Source of the DNA: Elusimicrobiota bacterium
Lineage (GTDB): Bacteria; Elusimicrobiota; Elusimicrobia; UBA1565
Direction: 5' to 3'
Length of the DNA: 64,000 bases
NCBI GenBank assembly: GCA_016218495.1
Contig: JACRDU010000144.1
Location: 1-64,000 of the forward strand
Shown here: positions 58,599 to 64,000 of the stretch, piece by piece
Layout of the letters: each line of letters starts with the position of its first letter
Position numbering within the stretch: the stretch's first letter is position 1
Position numbers and translations under genes: made by a program
The notes under the pieces: generated by a model
The model's input: the letters and a program-made list of their open reading frames with translations, nothing else
The model's database searches: none
What the model was told of the DNA's origin: nothing

Positions 58599-59234
58599 AT
58601 GGCCTTCGCGCCGGACCTGGCGTCGCAGGTCGCCGGGGAGCTGGCGCTGGCCCTGCACCGGGCGGCCTTCCCCGTGCCGGTGGGGGTGTCCGTCCGGCAC
58701 TTCCACATCACCGAAGCCGACTGGGGCACCATCTTCGGCTCCGCCGAGCCCATGAAGAAGCGCGGCCTGCTCCAGCCCGGGTTCTGGGCGGCCGAGGAGA
58801 CCGTCACGGTATCCGGCCCCAAGGGCAAGCTCGAGCGCGTGCGCCTGGTGGCCCCCTGGCGTCCCAAGACCCAGGTCGAGGTGTCGCGCTCCGACGCCCA
58901 GGTGCTGGGCATCGACGCGCCGGTGCGGGGCTCGGGCAAGCTCTCCGGCGCGGCGCCGGTCACCATCACCGGCCCGGCCGGCTCCATCGAGGTCCCCGAC
59001 GCCCTCATCGTGGCCCAGCGCCATGTGCATTTCTCCCCGGCCGACGCCGAGCGCATGAAGGTGCGTGACGGCGAGATGCTGCGCGTGCGCTGCGGCACGG
59101 GCGGCCCGCGCGAGACGGTGTTCGAAGGCTGCCTGGCCCGGGTGTCGGACAAGTTCGCCCTCGAGTTCCACGTGGACACCGACGAGGCGAACGCGGCCTG
59201 GCTCAAGAACGGCGATTTGTCGCAGCTGGTATAG
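58599..59234 (+). CDS. pduL: Phosphate propanoyltransferase (PduL)
   Basis: A 211-aa protein with the two metal-binding PduL repeats: [16 protein letters not shown] (usual form VGVSNRHVHLS) and [19 protein letters not shown]. It moves an acyl group from CoA to phosphate, recycling CoA inside microcompartments and giving acyl-phosphate for ATP formation. The first repeat's Asn is replaced by Val. The N-terminal helix [15 protein letters not shown] may be a targeting peptide. Coupled to tpiA and the shell gene. Confidence 0.92.
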   Translation: MAFAPDLASQVAGELALALHRAAFPVPVGVSVRHFHITEADWGTIFGSAEPMKKRGLLQPGFWAAEETVTVSGPKGKLERVRLVAPWRPKTQVEVSRSDAQVLGIDAPVRGSGKLSGAAPVTITGPAGSIEVPDALIVAQRHVHFSPADAERMKVRDGEMLRVRCGTGGPRETVFEGCLARVSDKFALEFHVDTDEANAAWLKNGDLSQLV

Positions 59235-59247
59235 ACCTGGAGGAACC

Positions 59248-59547
59248 ATGGATGCGCTGGGAATGATCGAGACGCGCGGGCTCGTCGCCTGCATCGAGGC
59301 CGCGGACGCGGCGGTGAAGGCGGCCAACGTACGCATCGTCGGCTACGAGAAGGTCGGGACGGGGCTGGTCACGGTGCTGTTCCGCGGGGAAGTGGCGGCC
59401 TGCCGCGCCTCCTGCGACGCCGGCGGCGCGGCCGCTCAGAAGGTCGGGGAGCTGCTGTCGGTGCACGTCATCCCGCAGCCGCACCCGGACCTCGAGGGCA
59501 AGATGCCCATCTCGCTGCCCGAGACCCTCAACCGCGGCAAGAAGTAA
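59248..59547 (+). CDS. Bacterial microcompartment hexameric shell protein (BMC-H)
   Basis: A 99-aa single-BMC-domain protein: [26 protein letters not shown] and [24 protein letters not shown] are the diagnostic PduA/EutM-like blocks. The pore loop after [16 protein letters not shown] is typical. It makes flat hexameric tiles of the shell. Start at ATG 59248 with a GGAGGAACC ribosome site. Only one hexamer gene is present, so further shell genes must lie elsewhere or the shell is very simple. Confidence 0.95.
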   Translation: MDALGMIETRGLVACIEAADAAVKAANVRIVGYEKVGTGLVTVLFRGEVAACRASCDAGGAAAQKVGELLSVHVIPQPHPDLEGKMPISLPETLNRGKK

Positions 59548-59551
59548 GGCC

Positions 59552-59860
59552 GTGGTCTTCGCCCGAATCGTCGGGACCGTCGTCTCGACCAACAAAGAGC
59601 CCAAGCTCGTCGGCAAGAAGCTGCTCCTGGTCCAGCCCGTGGAGCCCACGGGCCAGGCCAAGGGCGCGCCGCTGGTGGCCGTCGATTCCGTGGGGGCCGG
59701 CGAGGGGGAGTTCGTCCTCCTCGTGCAGGGCTCCTCGGCGCGCCAGACCGGCATGACCGAGGGCACGCCCGTCGACTGCACCATCGTGGCCATCGTAGAC
59801 ACGGTGGAGCAGGGCGGCAAGGCCGTCTTCGAGAAGGCCAAGGACCACGCGGGGCGCTGA
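59552..59860 (+). CDS. Bacterial microcompartment pentameric vertex protein (EutN/CcmL, BMC-P)
   Basis: A 102-aa EutN/CcmL protein: VFARIVGTVVSTNKEPKLVGKKLLLVQ start, VAVDSVGAGEGEFVLLVQGSSAR and CTIVAIVDTVE strand pattern. It caps the shell vertices. GTG start, 4 bp after the BMC-H gene. Its co-occurrence with the hexamer gene confirms a microcompartment operon. Confidence 0.94.
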   Translation: MVFARIVGTVVSTNKEPKLVGKKLLLVQPVEPTGQAKGAPLVAVDSVGAGEGEFVLLVQGSSARQTGMTEGTPVDCTIVAIVDTVEQGGKAVFEKAKDHAGR

Positions 59861-59861
59861 C

Positions 59862-61280
59862 ATGGACAAGGCCGAGCTGGAAGCCGTCGTCGCCGAAGTC
59901 CTCAAGCGCCTGGAGTCCGTCCCGACGGGGCCCGTCCGGGCCCCGTCGGACGGCTTCGTCTTCACGGACCTCGACGCCTGCGTGAAGGCGGCGGCCGAGG
60001 CGCAGGAAGAATTCCAGGCCCTGGGCCTGGCCAAGCGCCGGGCCATCATCGACGCGATGCGCAAGACGGCAATCCAAAACGCCGAGCCGCTGGCCCGCAT
60101 GGCGCGCGAAGAGACCGGCATGGGGCGCTTCGAAGACAAGGTGAAGAAGAATCTCGTCGTCGCCACCAAGACGCCGGGAGTCGAATGCCTCGAGACCCGG
60201 GCCTACACCGGCGACGACGGCCTGACCTTGGTGGAGTGGGCGCCCTTCGGCGTGGTGGCCGCCATCATCCCGTCGACCAACCCGACGGCCACCGTCATCA
60301 ACAACTCCATCTCCATCCTATCCGCCGGCAATTCCGTGGTCTTCTCGCCGCATCCCGCCGCCGTGAAATGCTCGCGCGAGGCCATGCGGCTCTTAAACGA
60401 GGCCATCGTGGCCAACGGCGGCCCGCGCAACCTCATCACCACGGCCGACCCGGCCTCGCAGGAGATGACCAAGTCCCTCTTGGCCCATCCCGGCGTGTCG
60501 GTCAACCTCGTCACCGGCGGCCCGGCCATCGTGAAGGTGGCCATGACGGTGGGCAAGACCTGCAAGACCATCGCCGCCGGCCCGGGCAACCCGCCCGTCG
60601 TCGTAGACGAGACGGCCGACATCGAGAAGGCCGCCAAGGGCGTGGTCTCCGGCTGCTCCTTCGACAACAACGTGCTCTGCACGGCCGAGAAGGAAGTCAT
60701 CGTGGTCGAGGCCGTCCACGCGCGCTTTTTGGAGGCCCTGCGCCGCGCCCCGCGCGCCTTCGAGCTGACGGGCTCCAACATCGACGCCGTCACCAAGAAG
60801 ATCATCATCGAGGGCGGCCGGGGCTGCAAGGACCCGAAGCTCGACCGGAAGTTCGTCGGCAAGGACGCCTCCGTCATCGCGGCGGGCTGCGGCATCTCGG
60901 TGCCCTCCGACGTGCGGCTGCTCTGGGCCGATGTCCCCAACGACCATCCCTTCGTCTGGACCGAGCAGCTCATGCCGGTGCTGCCGATTACGAAGGTCAA
61001 GTGCGTGGACGCGGCCATCGACCTGGCCTATCACGCCGAGGGCTACAACCACCACACCTCCTCGATGTACTCGATGGACGTGGGCAACCTCACCAAGATG
61101 GCGCGCAAGATGGCCTGTTCCATCTTCGTCAAGAACGCCCCGAACTACTTCGGGCTGGGGATGGGGGAGGGCTACGCCTCCATGTCCATCGGCACGCCCA
61201 CCGGCGACGGCCTGACCCGGGCCACGCACTTCGTACGGCCGCTGCACTGCAGCCTGGTCGGATTTTTCAGGATTGCGTGA
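59862..61280 (+). CDS. Microcompartment acylating aldehyde dehydrogenase (PduP/EutE-like)
   Basis: A 472-aa CoA-acylating aldehyde dehydrogenase. Residues 1-18 (MDKAELEAVVAEVLKRLE) are a typical encapsulation-peptide amphipathic helix, separated by a Pro/Gly linker from the enzyme. NNVLCTAEKEV contains the nucleophile Cys273; IIPSTNPTATVINNS and GPAIVKVAM/GNPPVVVDETAD are conserved NAD/CoA regions; the C-terminus ends IGTPTGDGLTRATHF...LVGFFRIA, matching full-length PduP/EutE. It oxidises an aldehyde (acetaldehyde or propanal) to acyl-CoA inside the shell, feeding PduL. The last gene of the operon. No alcohol dehydrogenase or signature enzyme is nearby. Confidence 0.93.
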   Translation: MDKAELEAVVAEVLKRLESVPTGPVRAPSDGFVFTDLDACVKAAAEAQEEFQALGLAKRRAIIDAMRKTAIQNAEPLARMAREETGMGRFEDKVKKNLVVATKTPGVECLETRAYTGDDGLTLVEWAPFGVVAAIIPSTNPTATVINNSISILSAGNSVVFSPHPAAVKCSREAMRLLNEAIVANGGPRNLITTADPASQEMTKSLLAHPGVSVNLVTGGPAIVKVAMTVGKTCKTIAAGPGNPPVVVDETADIEKAAKGVVSGCSFDNNVLCTAEKEVIVVEAVHARFLEALRRAPRAFELTGSNIDAVTKKIIIEGGRGCKDPKLDRKFVGKDASVIAAGCGISVPSDVRLLWADVPNDHPFVWTEQLMPVLPITKVKCVDAAIDLAYHAEGYNHHTSSMYSMDVGNLTKMARKMACSIFVKNAPNYFGLGMGEGYASMSIGTPTGDGLTRATHFVRPLHCSLVGFFRIA

Positions 61281-61298
61281 GGATGGGAGCGTAACCAT

Positions 61299-61473
61299 GC
61301 GCCGAAGAGACGTTGCCAGCGATGTCGTGGACGGCGACGACGTAGGGCGTCGTGGAATTCGCGGTGAGGCTGGAGAAGGTGTGGGTGGCAGTCAGCCCGC
61401 TGACCGGCTGCGTTGCCGACGCGGGCCCGAACAAAACGAACTTTTGGAGGCCGTAGGTGTCGGTCGCCGACAC
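61299..61473 (-). pseudogene. 175-bp gene fragment, inverted duplicate of 63790-63964
   Basis: This stretch is the reverse complement of 63790-63964 with about six mismatches by eye. On the minus strand it encodes the module TDTYGLQKFVLFGPASATQ and onward to VAVHDIAGNVSSAHG, then ends a few codons later with a stop. It has no start of its own and is a broken piece of the secreted-protein module. It lies between the aldehyde dehydrogenase stop and the next gene and overlaps that gene's promoter region. Confidence 0.85.
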
Positions 61474-61499
61474 TGGGGCTTGGGAGCACGGAAATCCCA

Positions 61500-62756
61500 A
61501 TGAAGTTCCAAGAGGTTGTGCGCGGTGCGCAGGGCGTCCTGCTCGCCTGCATGATGTCGATTGCCGTCTTTGCAGCGGGACCATCGAACGCTCTGAAGGA
61601 ATTCCAATCTCGGAAGTCCTACAGGTCGCAATCGTCGTTCTTGAATGCGAGGGCTCAGGAGCGGGCTGAGGTCTCTGGAAATGCTCTTGAGTTCGTATCG
61701 AAGAGAGGCCGAACAACTCGGGAGGTGCCTCTCGGCAAGGATGCCTCCGGATACGTGTCCAAGCCTTGGCTGACCGAAAATGGGGCTGTGGTCATTAAAT
61801 CGACTGGCGGCAAGGAGTGGGAGAAGCTTTCACTTCAGTTCTTCTCCTTGACCGGGGAATCTGTCGGTGCGGTCCCGTCCGCCTCCGGGATGTTCACAGT
61901 CTCCCCTGTGGGCGATTTGGTTGCGATTCCAGAGCGTCACCCTGAGTCGTCCCTCCACTATAGTGGTCTCGTTCGCCTCTATTCCTCGTCTGGGGCGCTT
62001 CTCGGAGAATTCAGGACCCCGGAGAGCGGCATGACGGCGCCGCTGACCGTGTTCTCCGATCAAGGCGACGTCGGTGCGATTCTCTACCGCGCGCGGAGCC
62101 ATACGCGTGCGAATAGCGGAATTCTTGTGTTTTCAAGACGCGGGCGTGAGATCGGCCGATATGAGAGTCCCGATTGGTCCCCGGCTTCGCAGGACATCCA
62201 GAATCCGCAGGGCGCCGTGCTGGTGCCTCTGGCTCGCGTCGATTCGAGAAACGGAGTGGTAGTGGCCGAAGGATACGCCGTGGAGGGCAGCAGCAGCGTT
62301 CGACGCCAAATCCTTGCCATCGATGATACCGGACGTCTTCTCTGGCGCTGGCACCACAGCGTCGACCCTAGGGCGTGTGGGTCTACCTTGCTGGTCAAGC
62401 CACAGTCCCAGAGGCTCGGAGTTTTCGACTTCTGTGGTCCAGACGCTCGCGTGACGGAACTGGACCTGCGAACAGGAGCGGAAGTTCGGTCGAGAGAGTT
62501 TCGCATTCCTGACGGGCGCACGATCGCAGTCGTAGTCTCAGTGGCCCCAGATGAGGCGGAGACTCTACTGAACCTCAAGCAGGAGGTTCCGGGCGGGCGT
62601 GTCAGCCAGTCGGCCCTCTTGCTGGATTCTAGTCTGAATTTGCGTTGGAGAGAGACCTTCGCCGCAAATCTCGGCGGGAGTGCGCGTTTTGACAAGGACG
62701 GTTCCGTGATTTTGAGACGAGGAGCACGAGTCTATGTGGGCGCCTTCTCGAAATAG
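61500..62756 (+). CDS. Exported beta-propeller-like protein of unknown function
   Basis: A 418-aa protein with an N-terminal signal (VLLACMMSIAVFAAGPSNA). The body contains repeated strand-turn units with Phe/Ser/Gly, e.g. SLQFFSLTGESVGAVP, GLVRLYSSSGALLGEF, GILVFSRRGREIGRYE and QILAIDDTGRLLWRW, suggestive of a WD/PQQ-like propeller of four to six blades. No catalytic motif. Less GC-rich than the microcompartment operon. Start at ATG 61500; the promoter would have to lie in the duplicated fragment upstream. Confidence 0.65.
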   Translation: MKFQEVVRGAQGVLLACMMSIAVFAAGPSNALKEFQSRKSYRSQSSFLNARAQERAEVSGNALEFVSKRGRTTREVPLGKDASGYVSKPWLTENGAVVIKSTGGKEWEKLSLQFFSLTGESVGAVPSASGMFTVSPVGDLVAIPERHPESSLHYSGLVRLYSSSGALLGEFRTPESGMTAPLTVFSDQGDVGAILYRARSHTRANSGILVFSRRGREIGRYESPDWSPASQDIQNPQGAVLVPLARVDSRNGVVVAEGYAVEGSSSVRRQILAIDDTGRLLWRWHHSVDPRACGSTLLVKPQSQRLGVFDFCGPDARVTELDLRTGAEVRSREFRIPDGRTIAVVVSVAPDEAETLLNLKQEVPGGRVSQSALLLDSSLNLRWRETFAANLGGSARFDKDGSVILRRGARVYVGAFSK

Positions 62757-64000
62757 GGTCGCCGCGACCAGCTCGGTCGCGATGCTCCTGATCGCTCTGT
62801 CGCCCGGCGTGGGACTTGCCGCAGCGGTGTGGCCGATTTCCAGCGGGACGGTGAATTACCAGGCGATCAGTGATACCTTCGGCGCCTGTCGGTCCGACGA
62901 TGACACGGTATGCGACCAGTTTCACACCGCCGTGGATATACTTCCGACCCCGCACTGCGGGACGACGGTATATGCGGCAATTTCCGGGCTCGCTGAGTTT
63001 GGAATTGACTCGGCTGGAGGATACTTCGTTAACCTCAACGACTACTATGAGTATGCCCACCTGGCGACGCATACCATTCAAACACAATTCGTCGTTTCCG
63101 GTGCGAGTATCGGACTCACCAGCAACTCCGGGACTCCGCCGGGGACCGAATGCCACTTGCACTTTACGACGCTGGATCTCCTTCCGAACGTGTGGTCTTC
63201 AGGGTTCGTTTTCTTCAATCCTCTTCTGAAGTTCCCGATTCCAGACACGACGAATGGCGTCATCCAAGAGGTCCTATTCAGGAAGGGAGGTTCCACGGTT
63301 GCGGTAACGGAAGGAGTGATAACGAACTTCGCGCCCCCTCTGGAGGTACTTGCAAGAGGCTCGGATGGCTCGAACTTTCTCTTCTCGGGCGCTACGCAGC
63401 CAGTAAACTGGGCGCGTTTCCGAGCCGTGATTGACACCACGAGCTTCTTGAACGACTACTACTTCAATGCTCTGGAGACAAACAAGCTACGCTTGGAGTA
63501 CCCGGACGCATTCTCGGACGTCTACTCCGTCTCAAATCCAACCTCCACTTTCACGCCGAACAGGCCGTACTACCGAATGGGCGAGACCGGTCTGCTTTCT
63601 GAGGGTTCGCACTATCTTTGCCTCTATGGCTATGACTTGAATGACTACTCTCCGCTATCGCCTGGGACTCGGCTGAGCGCGACGAACTGTCTTAACTTTT
63701 TCTTGGACTTTGCGGCGCCGACCAAGGGGCTGAAGAAGACGGATGGGACCCCAATTCTAAACGGCGGGACCAATGAGACCGCTGTAGTAGTGTCGGCGAC
63801 CGACACCTACGGCCTCCAAAAGTTCGTTTTGTCCGGGCCCACGTCGGCAACGCAGCCGGTCAGCGGGCTGACTGCCACCCACACCTTTTCCAGCCTCGCC
63901 GCGAATTCCACGACGCCCTACGTCGTCGCCGTCCACGACCTCGCCGGCAACGTCTCTTCGGCGCAATTCAATATCGACACAGATCCCGCCGATGACCTCC
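62734..64000 (+). CDS. M23-like peptidase-fold secreted protein (3' end beyond window)
   Basis: Open from ATG 62734 to the window end with no stop (422 codons visible). A GAGGAG ribosome site precedes it, and it overlaps the previous gene by 23 bp. Signal MLLIALSPGVGLAAA near residues 17-31. Then an M23/LytM-like domain: FHTAVDILPTPHCG (degenerate HxGxD), VYAAISGLAEFG, NDYYEYAHL and ECHLHF, the HxH metal motif. Residues about 140-350 are unassigned beta-rich, and the last ~70 residues are an Ig-like module shared with the fragment at 61299-61473. Loss of the Gly in the first metal motif makes activity uncertain. Probably a cell-wall-associated exported protein. Confidence 0.7.
   Translation, partial: MWAPSRNRVAATSSVAMLLIALSPGVGLAAAVWPISSGTVNYQAISDTFGACRSDDDTVCDQFHTAVDILPTPHCGTTVYAAISGLAEFGIDSAGGYFVNLNDYYEYAHLATHTIQTQFVVSGASIGLTSNSGTPPGTECHLHFTTLDLLPNVWSSGFVFFNPLLKFPIPDTTNGVIQEVLFRKGGSTVAVTEGVITNFAPPLEVLARGSDGSNFLFSGATQPVNWARFRAVIDTTSFLNDYYFNALETNKLRLEYPDAFSDVYSVSNPTSTFTPNRPYYRMGETGLLSEGSHYLCLYGYDLNDYSPLSPGTRLSATNCLNFFLDFAAPTKGLKKTDGTPILNGGTNETAVVVSATDTYGLQKFVLSGPTSATQPVSGLTATHTFSSLAANSTTPYVVAVHDLAGNVSSAQFNIDTDPADDL
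63790..63964 (+). repeat. 175-bp module, inverted duplicate of 61299-61473
   Basis: In-frame part of the M23-like gene, encoding TDTYGLQKFVLSGPTSATQ through DLAGNVSS. Its reverse complement recurs 2.3 kb upstream at about 97 percent identity by eye. The two copies are inverted and could recombine. Confidence 0.85.

Overview
The window is a strongly GC-rich bacterial chromosome segment with densely packed genes, many of them joined by 4-bp ATGA/GTGA overlaps. The mix of genes suggests a didermic, non-model bacterium, and my best guess is the phylum Elusimicrobiota. Supporting traits are an outer-membrane porin with a decaheme cytochrome, pilin-like secretion genes, very large secreted proteins of no named family, a class II (B12) ribonucleotide reductase and a bacterial microcompartment. 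The phylum call is an inference from gene style; a 16S or marker-gene tree would be needed to settle it. No rRNA, tRNA, CRISPR array, transposase or recognisable transcription factor was found.

Layout. 1-1605: the 3' part of a DUF192/M50-like membrane protease. 1584-13084: two divergent, translationally coupled operons. The leftward one encodes a PqqD-like peptide-binding protein, a B12-binding radical SAM enzyme, a DegT aminotransferase, a 35-aa lysine-rich peptide with a lasso-leader-like W-x2-P-x-L-x3-G motif, three GT4 glycosyltransferases, a methyltransferase, a secreted protein and a solute-binding protein. The rightward one encodes a GT2, an HPr-kinase-like protein and a GT4. Together they look like an undescribed RiPP-type (peptide-tagging or glycopeptide) system and are the most interesting part of the window. 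13135-17583: a pilin-like operon led by an 881-aa prepilin. 17578-26288: a transporter, membrane glycosyltransferase, alkaline-phosphatase-fold enzyme, TPR protein, GlgX and a low-complexity membrane protein. 26413-29428: MtrB/PioB-like barrel plus decaheme cytochrome. 29630-38940: a small secreted protein, an OHCU-decarboxylase-like protein, a ~1,570-aa secreted protein broken by a frameshift at a C9 tract, an O-antigen ligase, a GT39-like protein and a small membrane protein.

39036-50165 is housekeeping: nrdJ, rplU-rpmA-obgE, two squalene/phytoene synthase paralogues, dcd, rplM-rpsI, a DUF72 protein and asnB. 50372-56045 is a phosphate/nucleotide-scavenging operon (coiled-coil protein, PiT transporter, DUF47 PhoU-like protein, 5'-nucleotidase, AphA-like phosphatase). 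57823-61280 is a compact microcompartment operon: tpiA, PduL, BMC-H shell, BMC-P vertex and an acylating aldehyde dehydrogenase with an encapsulation helix. The two groups could form one route from extracellular nucleotides to phosphate, triose phosphate and acetyl-phosphate, but no signature enzyme lies in the window. 61281-64000 has lower GC and holds secreted proteins, including an M23-like gene cut by the window end; it is bounded by a 175-bp inverted duplication.

Promoters are well preserved (several -35/17 bp/-10 matches), and many sit so close to the start codon that leaderless or near-leaderless mRNAs are likely. Three intergenic inverted-repeat elements (46328-46401, 50187-50357, 53055-53301) look like small mobile or structured elements.
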